A DNA stretch of 64,000 nucleotides from Fasciolopsis buskii (Eukaryota; Platyhelminthes; Trematoda; Plagiorchiida; Fasciolidae), in the NCBI GenBank assembly GCA_008360955.1, contig LUCM01004159.1, positions 48,620 to 112,619 on the forward strand, read 5' to 3'. How positions within the stretch are numbered: position 1 is the stretch's first letter; each line of letters begins with the position of its first letter. The position numbers and the translations under genes are program-made. This document shows positions 1-11,702 of this stretch, in pieces. The notes beneath the pieces are model-generated. The model was not told the DNA's origin. It saw only the letters and a list, made by a program, of their open reading frames with translations, and made no database searches.

Positions 1-101
1 AACAAAGGTTGGACCGTTGAGCCGAACACTTCAAGGATCAGTTTAGCTGGCCACACACTAACGTATTTAGGCCGACGTCTGTAGCTGCAAATCCTTTGTA
101 G

Positions 102-1637
102 GTGTCACTTGATGCCCCAACGAAATTGCAAGTGGAGTCGAATATTCGACTTCTGAAGAGGGGAAAAGCTGCCGGTCCCGACGACCTTCCCCCAGTTCTT
201 TTCAAATTGGGTGGAGAGGTGCTGATGAAATCATTTACCTCCTTGCTTCGTGATATTTGGAACGAGGAGTGTATCCCGTTATCGTGGGGTGAGTCACTGA
301 TTGCACCCATCTTCAAGAAGGGTACACGGAATGACTGCAGCAATCATTGTGAGATTGGTTAGATTCCGATAGTTACTAAGGTGTTAGCTTCGATAATACT
401 GCGCCGTTTGACACCGATTCGCGAGAGTAATATCCGCGAACTGCAGGCCGGATTTTGTCCAGGTCGAGGTTGATTCGACAAGATATTCACTCTCCGACAG
501 ATACCCGAAACGCACCACACGCACCGCCGCCCTACGATCGTAGTCTTCCTCGACTTGAAAGGTGCTTTCGACTCCGTGGATCGACCGGCACTATTCAGTG
601 CTCTGTACCAGAAGGGTATGCCAACGAAGTTCGTAAACCTGTTGTGCGCATTGTACTCGTATACCTATGGTCGCGTTAGGGTATACAGTGAACTATCAAG
701 TTCATTCGAGACGACTAGTGGCGTTCGACAAGGGTGTCTTATCTCTCCCTTACTGTTCAACTTCGTCATGGATGAGGTGATGGAAGATGCTTCAGGAAGT
801 CTCTAAGATGTAGGCGATGAACTGGCAAATGGAGAGAAGCTGTGTGACTTAGATTACACAAATGATGCTGCACCTTCAAAGTGCAAAGTGCTGTTACAGG
901 ACTGGACGACAGCAGCGCCGAACTTGATACTGGATGGAGAGGAAATAACGATTGTAGGCTGTTTCACCTACCTTGGTAGCTGCTTGTCGAGCGATGGTTT
1001 CCCGGGAGTGGAGGTAAACGCGCGTATATCGAAGGCTGGAGCAGCTTACGCTGGACTGAAGCACTTGTGGCGTGGGCGTGATATTTCACTGAAGTTGAAA
1101 GGTCGTGTAAACTGTGCTGCAGTGCGTTCAGTTCAGTTATAAGATTGCGAGACATGGAGTATGCGCGTGGGAGAAATTCGTCGGCTGGAGGTTTCCCATT
1201 ACCGATGTCTACGTAGCATCACTGGGATTGGAAGCAGTGACCAGGTGAATAATAGAGAGGTCATGAATCTCGTACTAGGCGCCGGCTCTCAGAATGCCTT
1301 GTTTCAGCGTGTGAAACTTAGTAGACTACGCTGGTTGGATCACATGTTGCGTATGACGAACACTCGTCTACCATATCGTGACCTATTTTGTGTTCTTCCC
1401 GATGAATGGAAGAAGCCATGCGGAGGCCAACAGATGATGTGGCAACGCGAGATGAGAAAATGTACAGCGAACTTAGGTAAAGTAGATGTCTCACGTCTTC
1501 GTGGTTGGGGTCCGAAAGACTCGTCAACTAGCTGGCTGGAAACACTGAAGGATATGGCAGTGAACCGTGAACAGAAGCAATTGTGTTGTTATTTTCTATC
1601 GAACCAGAATGATTGGGAAAGTAAGTCTAAACAGTAA
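102..1637 (+). pseudogene. RTE reverse transcriptase remnant (copy A)
   Basis: One RT reading frame is interrupted by four stops (360-362, 471-473, 804-806, 1140-1142), with no frameshift between them. In order: G-K-A-A-G-P-D-D-L near the start, A-G-F-C-P-G-R-G, the domain-A motif F-L-D-L-K-G-A-F-D-S, and S-G-V-R-Q-G-C-L-I-S-P-L-L-F. The catalytic Y-A-D-D box is degenerate (L-D-Y-T-N-D near 850-867). The next 35 or so codons are missing, because it jumps straight to A-P-S-K-C-K-V-L-L-Q-D-W. The C-terminus reads C-E-T-W-S, R-L-R-W-L-D-H-M-L-R-M and W-L-E-T-L. It cannot encode active RT. Confidence 0.9.
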
Positions 1638-1795
1638 GACTGTGTTCCGTATGTTCGCTGCAGCGGCATCTTATCTTTCCTCACTGGCGTGGGTCCATAC
1701 CCCCGTTCCCTCTGGATATTCACGCTTCTAATGAAAATGTAATTCTGAAGAAAAGACAGTGGTCAGTGAGGCTTGCCCTCCTATGTAACGCTGAA

Positions 1796-1840
1796 CGATG
1801 ATGATAATGATGACGATGATGATAATGATGATGATGATGA
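1796..1840 (+). repeat. Trinucleotide 3' tail of RTE copy A
   Basis: An imperfect GAT/GAC/AAT trinucleotide run directly after the conserved AACGCTGAAC end. RTE elements end in short tandem repeats rather than polyA, so this is read as the 3' tail. Confidence 0.8.
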
Positions 1841-2232
1841 CTGAAAGATATTTTGAGCACTGTTGGAATTCTCCTCAAACAACTGCCTAGTTCAGTTAAG
1901 GCAGTAGGGCACCTCAGGGGATTCTGAGAGAATACTAGTGTTGAACCTAACACGTTTCCTTTTTCTCAACTATTTTCTTATTTCACGAATATGATACCTT
2001 GCCCGTATAAACACACGAAAAATATAACGACGGCTGGAAGCTGTGCGACAGCAAGACTACGCACAGTGGCTGCTAAATGATCAGCAAAAGCATCTAAGAA
2101 ACCAACAAAGGTTATTAAATCGAAGTGGTATACGCTTTCCTAAGAACAAAAAATTACTCCGAGACCGTCGGTAAAAGTAAAATAAACTCGGACAAGACAG
2201 CCAGTGATGAAAATTAGCAAGAAACTAGTTAC
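1841..2232. other. WAPL intron sequence, no feature seen
   Basis: Lies between the tail of LINE copy A and the last visible WAPL exon. Only the donor GT at 2232-2231 (minus strand) is recognised. Confidence 0.6.
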
Positions 2233-2570
2233 CGTGAGCTGTCGGGTCATCTGAAGATGACGTGTGTTTAGACCAGATACTGAACCAGTCGGTCGAGCGG
2301 ACGGTGCCAGTGTGCTAACTGACGACGAAGTAGTTGACGGGATTCTTGAAACTGGTCTTTTGATAACACCAAGCAAAAAACTGTTTGCGTCGCTTGGTGA
2401 ACTGCTACTAGTGAGTCCCGATGCCCCATTGTTAACTGAAGATTTCCGGGTGCTGCTCTGATGATGCTGAAGCCCATCAAGCAGCTGACGAACTCGGGTG
2501 CGGACCCGTTCAGCTTCCTTGTTTGTTCGCGACAAACAAGACTGGTGGCCATTGGTGGTAGATGCCATTG
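2233..2570 (-). CDS. WAPL: WAPL exon after the SRDR exon, variable insert
   Basis: A 338-nt exon, phase 1 in and phase 0 out. The acceptor is TTCATGCAG at 2571; the donor is GTAACT from 2232. The split codon (A|CA) reads Thr, and a Met follows. The stretch N-K-E-A-E-R-V-R-T-R-V-R-Q-L-L parallels vertebrate N-E-K-D-M-N-K-I-K-E-K-I-R-R-L. The end (N-T-R-H-L-Q-M-T-R-Q-L-T) parallels N-I-T-T-G-H-L-A-M-E-T-L-L-S-L-T. Between them lies a Ser/Thr-rich insert of about 60 residues that is longer than in vertebrates and probably a disordered loop. Later exons lie beyond the window. Confidence 0.8.
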
Positions 2571-2666
2571 CTGCATGAAGTACGGGGAAGCAGACAGACT
2601 TAATAATGAACAGATAAGTTGGATGGATGAATGATCAGTATTCGGAAGAAACGAGGAAAAACTTAC

Positions 2667-2781
2667 TATCTGGTGCACCCAGTAGTTTGAGCATGACAGG
2701 CAATGACTCAGCATCAAACACGTTGGGGTCCCGATCTCGAGATAAGATGAAAAACAGACCAGCTGATGTAATCGCCAGGGT
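2667..2781 (-). CDS. WAPL: WAPL exon with SRDR motif
   Basis: A 115-nt exon, phase 0 in and phase 1 out. The acceptor is CGTTCTTTACAG ending at 2782; the donor is GTAAGT from 2666. It encodes T-L-A-I-T-S-A-G-L-F-F-I-L-S-R-D-R-D followed by F-D-A-E-S-L-P-V-M-L-K-L-L. The vertebrate counterpart is L-C-T-A-A-L-M-Y-I-L-S-R-D-R ... L-D-R-A-S-L-D-L-M-I-R-L-L. The I-L-S-R-D-R core is a hallmark of the family. It splices over a 96-bp intron to the next exon. Confidence 0.9.
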
Positions 2782-3834
2782 CTGTAAAGAACGGAAAATT
2801 TGCTCAAATAGCCGCATACAACATGCAATACAACAAAGCGCGACAAGCCAAGTTTCTATCGTGTTTCTAATCACATACATGTATAACACGCATAGCGAAT
2901 ACCAAGATAAGTAACAATGTTTCACCCAGATTTGTTTCGGACTTCAAAGGTTGTGGAATAATCTTGTCAAGTAGAGCGGTTGTGAAGCTGTGATAACCCG
3001 TACGATTCATGTTGTACGGTACTGAATACGCGCAAGGACGCATCTCCAAATGCTACACATGTAATCCAAAACCACGTGATTACGACTGAACGTCTGACAA
3101 GCGAACTAGAAAAATGCTTAGTGTAAACCAGGCATAAAAATGTAAATTAGCACTACCTCAACCATAGAAGGAAAATTGCATATTATGAAACCATGATGAA
3201 TGGATAATTATACAATCGCAGGGAAACGGTGGTCAGAATGACATGGCATGGAAACTTACGTAATCCTTGTGTGCATCATGGAGATTGGCACAAATGCGTT
3301 TGATCAGACCGTGCGCATTAACCATGTACCGGAACGACGCGGTCAAACATTTATTGGCGAGAGTGAGTACGCTGAAAGGTTGCGTAGGAGTAGTTGTTTT
3401 GAGAGCAAACATTCATTCAATAAGTTTTTCCATAGCACAGGGTGGATAAACATGCGAATACATGTGAACAGTGCAGCAACAGAGTGAACAGCTATTTCGG
3501 GTAACGAATACGCCGAACTCAGTCTGCAACAAACGTCACAAAGTTTCTAAGGAATGGTTTTGAGTTTATTTACTAAACGTCCGAAGCTTCAGTGGGGAAA
3601 CCGCAAGCTCCATTGTTTCTAAGGTTCACTAAAATTAGTAAGATTCAGAAACCAGAATGCCGAGAAACGAAGAGGAATAAAAGCCAAATTCGCAGCGGGT
3701 CAGTCATAGTAACGCCTCGGACGACAGCGAATTGACGTCTAGCCAGGAAACAAAGTGGGCGCTCGGAACACAACACACTCTTTGCAGGGCAACGAGATCG
3801 TCCAAACTACGCATAGATGACAAGTGTTGATTGA
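2782..3834. other. WAPL intron, no identifiable feature
   Basis: AT-leaning intronic DNA. Open frames here, on either strand, are short and show no motif or splice context. Confidence 0.5.
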
Positions 3835-5917
3835 ACCCATCAGTTTCCAATCAACTCTTTTACGCCCCTCTGCTTATCCACAATATTCCCCTTAACAACG
3901 CCTGGTATCTGCAAAGGTTCACCGTCAAATAGTTTTGTTAGTGATTTTCAATATGGTACCCCAAATTCGTCAGCCACAAATCTGTCTCCAACGTGCGCAC
4001 CTTCATGCACCCTGGTCAACAGGCGTGCCTAATGCTCACAGTGAAATCACTGACGACTTATACCTGTTGCGTCAGTGAAACACGAATTCAGAATCCTAAT
4101 AATGTAGCTAAACTAACGGCACCCAAAACCTCGCCAAGATTTTCCTTGCGCGCATCAGGAGAGGAAGCAACTCGAGCTGCGGGTCAGCGAAGCGTAAGGA
4201 TAGTCCTGTTCATCAAGGCTGAAACGGTCCTTTTGGAGCGGATGTTGACTAAAAGTCTTTATTATACATAAAGAGTCCAAGGGTAGACCGGTGTTCAAAA
4301 AGATAGCTCGGTTGAGGATGACCCATTTTCCATTGTTCCAAAGGTTCCACAGATCGTAGCATTAACCCGAAGAAGGATGAGATTCAAGATGAACTCGTGA
4401 TTCTCGTGCGATCTGGCATTATCGTGGTAGCAGGTGATTTTAATGAACAAGTTTGAAAACTCAGTGCATCAAAAGCTTGTATAGGTGGTTTTGCTTTCTG
4501 ATTATTACACCTTATCTTCGGCATGACTGTATCAGATTCATGATGCTGTGAAGACACCATGACTCCGATGCCAACAACATTCGTCTATCATCCGCCAACA
4601 ACGGCCTCGTTTTAGCCTAACGAGAGAACCGATCTTTAAAAAGGACAGCCTTCGCGAATCTGCGACACTTAAGGCGCCGCCATGACATCCAGCTTTCCCT
4701 CAAATGAAGGGGGCACAATGCAAAAGCGAATCCCTAACATCCTGCAAGTATTGTACTCGCAAACACAACTATGTGAGAGCATACGGTGAAATACCAAACT
4801 CATTCGAGACGACCAGCGGTGTTCAACAGGGGTCTCATTTTTTCATGCTTGTTCAACGTCGTAATCGACGAGGTAATGAAAGATGTCTCAAGAAGTCATT
4901 GAACTAGAAAGAAACTGACTTGGATTATGCAGACGATTTTGTGCTTGTTTGAATCTACGAGGTATGCGCGCAACGTGCATTTGACAAACTCTAAAAGGCT
5001 GTAGCTCCATTCGGCATGTGCTTCGCACCTTTAAAGTGCTGTTACATAACTGGACGTCAGCAGCGCCTAGTTTGATTCTGGATGGATTGTCGATCGTTTC
5101 ACTTAAGCCAGCAGCCGCGTGACAAATGATGACAGCACGACAATAGAAGTGAACATATGCATACCCGATGCTCCAGGGTGTACGCTGGTCTGAAGCACCT
5201 GTGCCGCCGACCCAAAGTCGGGAAAAGTGTACATCTTGTCACAATGTGCTTAGTTCTGTTGTATGATTGCGAAACATGGAATCCACATTCTGAAATTTTC
5301 CACTTACAGGTTTTTCATTTTTAATGTTTGCACAGTATTGGGAGAATTGGATGGAGTGACCAAATGAGCAATGAGCAAGTTAAGAATCTAGTAAAGGTGT
5401 CAGTTTTAGGGACATTTCATCACAGCGAATGAAGCCCAGTATATTTCGTTGGTTGGTCTACGTGCTGCGTGTGGTGAGCCTTCGCTTACCAGATCGTATC
5501 CGATTTTGCGTGCCTTTCATGGAATGTAAGAAGACACAGAGAGGTCGGCAGATGACGTAGCAGCGCCGAATGAGAAAATGTAAAACAAACTTAGGTAAAA
5601 TAGGTTTTGCGCGTCTTTATGGTCGGAGTCCAAGGGATCCGTCACCCAAATGGTTGGAGACATTGAAGGATAGGGCAGCGAACCGTGAACCGCGGCGATC
5701 GTGCTGTCATATCCGGTCGAATCAGAATGAAAAACTGCGTCGGTACGGTTCGACTGTATTCCGTGTTGACTGATACACTACCACTTCCTCTTCGACTGTA
5801 GGTTCAATGCCTATCCACCTAAAATATTCATTCTTCCTACCCCAACGTGTAAATCTGGGAAGGAGTGGCCGATGTGACAGGTACTGCTGTTTAACGCTGA
5901 ACGATAAGGATGATAAC
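3835..5917 (+). mobile_element. RTE LINE copy E, old and internally deleted
   Basis: A degenerate full-span relative of copies A-D. The 5' leader (3835-3990) aligns with the leader of copy B. Endonuclease N-terminus follows at 3993-4271 (H-P-G-Q-Q-A-C, C-V-S-E-T-R-I-Q). The RT core is much reduced. The YADD box is intact here (D-L-D-Y-A-D-D-F near 4916-4940), unlike in the younger copies. The C-terminal W-L-E-T-L-K-D segment is at 5570-5773. It ends with TTAACGCTGAACGATAAG, the same terminus as A and B. Confidence 0.85.
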
Positions 5918-6559
5918 TCGTGAGCATTCCTACCGGTTATCCCGTAATATCACATCTATATCGCATGGTTTATCATCCATGGCGCTGCTTCCTGTCCTTG
6001 TATGTTAATCCCTACCACTGGATTTGAATCAAATTACCGAAACATGATTTATTGACAATTAAAGCATGAATGCAGTTAATTAGGTATGCTTCATACCCAT
6101 TAAGGTTCACTACACGGGAGGAGGGGGGAGTGGAAGACTAAATGATCCGAGTAGATGGGCGCCCACTACGCTGTACCCCGCTGTCTTGCGGTCAGGTTCT
6201 TGTCAGAACCAAAGGCTTTGGTTGAGAACCCTAATCGTTCTTCTGCTTAACGGCTAGACTCAGCAGTATTCGTCCACCAATCTCCATGAGTTATACGCTT
6301 ACAAATAATTCCATACTGCATCGGTCGTCGCGCAGGATAATCAGGACCGCGCTGCCCATTACATCGAGCGCATTTGGGGTGGGTAGTGATAAGTATGGTA
6401 CTGCTCAGACTTCTCGCCTATTCAACCCGTACCTTGTCTCCAACCAAACCTCTTACCGCTTCTACCTACCCATAATGTTCCCACTGATAACACGCCGGAT
6501 ACTCACAACGGTTCGGTGTCAAATAGTGCAGTAGGTGGTTTTCAGTCTGTTAGCTCACA

Positions 6560-7230
6560 TTTTCTCAAGCCTCGTCAGCCTCTGAATCTCGGTTCCTCCA
6601 GTGTGCGCACTTTCACGTAGGCTGGCCAACAGGCATGTTTGGCTCTGACAGTGGGCTCACTTTTGATTGATGTCTGCTGTGTGAGTGAAACACGAATTCA
6701 GGATTCGAGTAGAGTAATTCAACTAACTGCGCCTAATTTCTCGTCAAGATATTTCCTGCACGCTTCGAGAGACGAAGCGATTCAAGCTGTGGGTCAACGC
6801 GGTGTAGGAATAGTCTTAAGTGAGAAGGCTGAGGCGGCCTTTTTAGACTGGATCCCAGTCAACAGTCGCTTATGTGCCGTGAGACTGCAGGGATCAGTGG
6901 GTGTCCGGAAGGATAGTAGTGTTAAGCGCAGTTTATTTGTCGTCTCGTCATACATCCCCAAAAGACTGCAGCACTGGCATGCAAAACGATGAGTTTTATG
7001 ATGACCTCATCATTCTTGTTCGGAAGAGCAAAGGCTCTGACATTGTATTGGTAGTAGGTGATTTGAATGCACACGTTGGAAAACTTAGTGCATCGGAAGC
7101 CCGTTTAGGTGGGCGCTGTGACTTGCCTGCTCAGCGAACAGATAATGGGGAAAGACTTCTCCAATTCTTTGCGGACAATAACTGTTCTTGTCTAGTACGA
7201 ACTTCCGACACAGTTCGCGTCGCATGGTGA
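6560..7230 (+). pseudogene. RTE apurinic-type endonuclease remnant (copy B)
   Basis: The APE-like endonuclease nicks target DNA to prime reverse transcription. Seen: C-C-V-S-E-T-R-I-Q-D (metal-binding Glu), R-L-C-A-V-R-L, and the catalytic V-G-D-L-N-A-H. A stop in the N-terminus (TAG near 6617) and a frameshift near 6955 break it; the frame passes from V-V-S-S-Y-I-P to K-D-C-S-T-G-M-Q-N-D-E-F-Y. The last motif is altered (S-N-H in place of S-D-H) beyond a further stop at 7228-7230. The same frameshift occurs in copies C and D. Confidence 0.85.
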
Positions 7231-7978
7231 CATGAAGCTCTAACTCGATCGGTAATGTGAGTTAGATCGACCATATTGAAGTAAGCTACCGTTGGCGCGG
7301 TTCTGTTCAGAACTGTAGATCGTACTGGATCACGTACGTCGAGTCGAACCACGCGTTAGTTTTAGTGCGATTTTTGCGCCAGCTCTTAACGGCCATCGAC
7401 GCAAGCCACAAACCCGGCTGGTCGTCGAACGTCTGTCTGATTGGGCTGTTCGCAACCGTTATGAACAGAGACTCCCCGGCGAACTAGTAACTTCGACGAG
7501 CAGCAATGGAGACGATCAGTGGGGTCAAATGAAGCAGCTGATACATTTGGCAGCAGGTTTCGCTTGTGGTGCTAGATCTAGCATTCATCAAAGACACTGG
7601 ATCTCGCATGGGTTTCTGGGCCTCAAGGAGCGAAAACACCATCTTCCTAACTAGAAGAAGATGAATGAGATACGTCGACAGTTGCAGTGCCAATTGGTCA
7701 TAAGCTATAGGAATGACCGTGAAAACTGGCGAATTAGGGTAGCCCAAGAGATGGAAGTAGCGGCCGCTTCAGGTAACAGTCAAAGACTGTTTAAGCTTAT
7801 ACGCGCCAGCGGTGGGCGGCGAATTCCGGTTAGTGAAGTCGTGTGCGATAGGAATGGAGAACTCATCCATGGTAGACAACAAAGGTTGGACCGTTGAGCC
7901 GAACACTTCAAGGATCAGTTTAGCTGGCCACACACTAACGTATTTAGGCCGACGTCTGTAGCTGCAAATCCTTTGTAG

Positions 7979-9493
7979 GTGTCACTTGATGCCCCAACGA
8001 AATTGCAAGTGGAGTCGAATATTCGACTTCTGAAGAGGGGAAAAGCTGCCGGTCCCGACGACCTTCCCCCAGTTCTTTTCAAATTGGGTGGAGAGGTGCT
8101 GATGAAATCATTTACCTCCTTGCTTCGTGATATTTGGAACGAGGAGTGTATCCCGTTATCGTGGGGTGAGTCACTGACTGCACCCATCTTCAAGAAGGGT
8201 ACACGGAATGACTGCAGCAATCATTGTGAGATTGGTTAGATTCCGATAGTTACTAAGGTGTTAGCTTCGATAATACTGCGCCGTTTGACACCGATTCGCG
8301 AGAGTAATATCCGCGAACTGCAGGCCGGATTTTGTCCAGGTCGAGGTTGATTCGACAAGATATTCACTCTCCGACAGATACCCGAAACGCACCACACGCA
8401 CCGCCGCCCTACGATCGTAGTCTTCCTCGACTTGAAAGGTGCTTTCGACTCCGTGGATCGACCGGCACTATTCAGTGCTCTGTACCAGAAGGGTATGCCA
8501 ACGAAGTTCGTAAACCTGTTGTGCGCATTGTACTCGTATACCTATGGTCGCGTTAGGGTATACAGTGAACTATCAAGTTCATTCGAGACGACTAGTGGCG
8601 TTCGACAAGGGTGTCTTATCTCTCCCTTACTGTTCAACTTCGTCATGGATGAGGTGATGGAAGATGCTTCAGGAAGTCTCTAAGATGTAGGCGATGAACT
8701 GGCAAATGGAGAGAAGCTGTGTGACTTAGATTACACAAATGATGCTGCACCTTCAAAGTGCAAAGTGCTGTTACAGGACTGGACGACAGCAGCGCCGAAC
8801 TTGATACTGGATGGAGAGGAAATAACGATTGTAGGCTGTTTCACCTACCTTGGTAGCTGCTTGTCGAGCGATGGTTTCCTGGGAGTGGAGGTAAACGCGC
8901 GTATATCGAAGGCTGGAGCAGCTTACGCTGGACTGAAGCACTTGTGGCGTGGGCGTGATATTTCACTGAAGTTGAAAGGTCGTGTAAACTGTGCTGCAGT
9001 GCGTTCAGTTCAGTTATAAGATTGCGAGACATGGAGTATGCGCGTGGGAGAAATTCGTCGGCTGGAGGTTTCCCATTACCGATGTCTACGTAGCATCACT
9101 GGGATTGGAAGCAGTGACCAGGTGAATAATAGAGAGGTCATGAATCTCGTACTAGGCGCCGGCTCTCAGAATGCCTTGTTTCAGCGTGTGAAACTTAGTA
9201 GACTACGCTGGTTGGATCACATGTTGCGTATGACGAACACTCGTCTACCATATCGTGACCTATTTTGTGTTCTTCCCGATGAATGGAAGAAGCCATGCGG
9301 AGGCCAACAGATGATGTGGCAACGCGAGATGAGAAAATGTACAGCGAACTTAGGTAAAGTAGATGTCTCACGTCTTCGTGGTTGGGGTCCGAAAGACTCG
9401 TCAACTAGCTGGCTGGAAACACTGAAGGATATGGCAGTGAACCGTGAACAGAAGCAATTGTGTTGTTATTTTCTATCGAATCAGAATGATTGA
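7979..9493 (+). pseudogene. RTE reverse transcriptase remnant (copy B)
   Basis: Same layout as in copy A, with the same four stops (8237, 8348, 8681, 9017), the same degenerate catalytic box and the same deletion behind it. One visible residue difference from A is Thr for Ile near 8178. The frame ends at a stop right after Q-N-D, because the 3' sequence of this copy differs. Confidence 0.88.
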
Positions 9494-9675
9494 AAACATT
9501 CGCGTTTGTACAGTTAGACTGTGTTCCGTGTGTTGGCTGCAGCAGCATCTTATCTGTTCCCGCCTGTGTAGGTCAATACCCTTGTTCTCCTTTGATATCC
9601 ACTCTTTTTATATAAACGTGTTACTTTGGGGAAAGGCAGTGGTCAGTGAGGCTTGCCCTCCTATGTAACGCTGAA

Positions 9676-9734
9676 CGATGATGATGATGATGATGGTGAT
9701 GATGGTGATGATGATGATGGTGATGATGATGATG
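9676..9734 (+). repeat. ATG/GTG trinucleotide 3' tail of copy B
   Basis: A run of about twenty GAT/GGT triplets directly after AACGCTGAAC. It is longer than the tail of copy A, consistent with slippage on an RTE tail. Confidence 0.8.
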
Positions 9735-9740
9735 GGAGGA

Positions 9741-11299
9741 GGAGAATCGGCAACCATGATCCTGAAGCTTAGTTGCGTGCAACGATGTACGACCCCATCA
9801 TGTCAGGTGATAAATAGCAGCGCGACAGTGAATCACCATCGCGAACAGCAAAAACAATCGGTTTGTTGCCCTTGACATACCGGAGTTAACGACCATCGTT
9901 GAGGTATGCATTTTCTCAACATGAATCAGTTTTATCAAAAATGTGCCAACCTGGATAGAGCTATACGACCTCTTCGAAAAAAGACAGTGCCAGGTAGACG
10001 TCTACAGATAAATCGGAATGGTGAATGTAGACTTTAATGTTTATCTGGATGAGGATTCACCATTTAAGATTGTTTTTCCTAAGCTGAAGAACCGATGTCA
10101 TGTTCGGCTTGGATAGAACGCAGGAATCTTCTGGGTCAGAGGCATTACTAGTCACAAATACTCAATCTGATAAGGAAGAAGCGGCCCCCAATATTTACAC
10201 AGGTAACTGAACAACCGACCAATGAATGAGTTTTGATCTTTTGACCCATCTGGGCATTGACCTAAACACCAACCTATCAGGCTCACAACGCATCGAGATG
10301 TGAGGGGAAGTCATGTAATTTCTTTTTCTGATGGCAATCACTAGAAGACACGTAATGCAGATAGCCTTTCTTCAGATGATTTTCCAAGATGACGGTGGTC
10401 CACCTCACAATAGGTGACCGAATTTCATGCATTCTATGGAATCAACTTTCCTTATAGTTTACAAATCACTTGATACGAGAGTGCAGTGTTGATTTCTAGC
10501 AATAGCTAAAAATGTGAAAACGTTAGATATAGAGATTAGAAGTACGGGTCTGATTTTAGGTGGATTCACCCACAGTAGGGCCGGGCATACACCTGCAATC
10601 ATCCCGTTCGGTACGTTTCCGATACGAACATGGAGCCCCAGATTAGAGCTCAGTTCAACAAATTAAATTATTTATTACAACTTTGTGCACATACTGTATC
10701 ATCAAAACCATGACCAAAAATGAAAACAGATCAAGGTGAAAGAGAAAAAACAGGAAACGCTACGGACTTCCCCATACACATGCTATTACCTTCACTCTTT
10801 ATTCAGCCTCGTCGGTCATCCATCGGGTTCCATGACTCGTCAGTGAGCTGGACACTGCCCGATTGCCCAAACCGAAGTTGAGTTAGCCATAGACACTTTC
10901 CTAATGCTAACCTTTCGGCGAAGTTTTACAGCCCTATTCAGGCTGACACAATTTCGATAAGGTTGAACCAGGTCAAGAAAATGCATGCCTTAGTGATAAC
11001 CGTTAGCTCGGAAATGTTACGAAGAACAAATCAATCGTCCGAATGTTTGGTTGTGGATGATATGTTGTTCCTAATACAGCGTTCTTGGTAGATGCAATGT
11101 GTCAACGTTTCGACTACCGTAGATAGTCTTTCTCAAGGCAAGTTTTGTTTGGTTTTAACTCTAATGCATTCTCAGTGTGAAGACGCTACGCAGAGGAGTC
11201 ATCGCACAAGGATGAGGAACTGTATGAAAAAGATGAAAAACGACGATAATGAACAAACGACGGGAAACCCCGCAACATAAACGGGAACAGGGACATTTA
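9741..11299. other. WAPL intron, no identifiable feature
   Basis: No motif-bearing reading frame, RNA gene or repeat could be supported in this stretch. Confidence 0.5.
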
Positions 11300-11480
11300 T
11301 GTGCCCCAAGGTTATCGGTGAAAAATTTTTGTGCGGTGCAACAGGACGAACAAACAGATTCCCAAATGCTGACGACCCATCAAAGTATATGGGCAGCTTG
11401 TCGTACATATGCTTGCTGGTCAAACAGGCTAAGCAGGAGACATCTTTGTTGAATCCTAAACGCTCACATACGTCTGTACT
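11300..11480 (-). other. WAPL: Zone with candidate acceptors for an unresolved WAPL exon
   Basis: After exon 4 (phase 2) about 40 residues of the conserved WAPL domain are missing before exon 6. Three in-phase acceptors fit here: CAG|T at 11479/11478, AAAG|A shortly downstream, and a pyrimidine-rich TCCTGCTTAG|C. The two later ones read S-L-F-D-Q-Q-A-Y-V, reminiscent of vertebrate S-L-A-T-K-C-A-M-P, but run into a TGA. No strong donor follows in any frame. The exon may be here in an unusual form or elsewhere in the intron. Confidence 0.25.
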
Positions 11481-11702
11481 GGTGCGGAACAGATGCCCAA
11501 ACCATTGACGTTGGCTTGTTCTTTCGGTTGCATACTGTACTGGAAAGAAATTGTACTGCTGTTCATCGAGAAATTCAACGGGTAATATCCAAGAGTTAGA
11601 AGTCAACTGTTCATATGAAAATAGTAATTTACATTTTCTACGGAGGACTTGGCAATTGTCTTGATGAAAACCAAACAATGGGGATATTGCATAAAAACTG
11701 AC

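Larger units (their letters stand above)
1..1840 (+). mobile_element. RTE LINE copy A (5' part outside window)
   Basis: An RTE-type non-LTR retrotransposon, starting mid-element at the window edge. It matches copy B at a constant offset of 7877 with no indels from 1 to about 1600; by eye I noticed only two substitutions (near 301 and 1003). It contains RT domains and the long RTE C-terminal region, then a 3' tail that ends AACGCTGAACGAT followed by a trinucleotide run. It lies in a WAPL intron, antisense to the gene. Confidence 0.93.
6120..9734 (+). mobile_element. RTE LINE copy B, near full length
   Basis: The most complete copy. Leader 6120-6560, endonuclease 6560-7230, linker, RT 7979-9020, C-terminal region 9038-9493, and a 3' tail ending CTGAACGATG with a trinucleotide run (9676-9734). 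From about 6830 to 9475 it is almost identical to copy C (constant offset 7441, two substitutions noticed). At about 9480 it switches to a different 3' sequence (GATTGAAAACATTC instead of GATTGGGAAAGTAAG). It is coding-dead. It sits in the WAPL intron between exon 4 and the SRDR exon, antisense to the gene. Confidence 0.93.

Noticed and set aside
2268..2846. Minus-strand frame of 192 codons overlapping the WAPL exons.
   Set aside because: Reads across the 96-bp intron in a different frame; splice sites and family match favour the spliced reading.
7131..7747. Recurrent minus-strand frames repeated in copies B, C and D (for example at 14572 and 26640).
   Set aside because: They recur only because the LINE copies are near-identical; antisense to the RTE coding region and without motifs.
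11299..11508. Plus-strand frame opposite the candidate WAPL acceptors.
   Set aside because: No recognisable domain, no initiation or splice context, and complementary to a possible exon.
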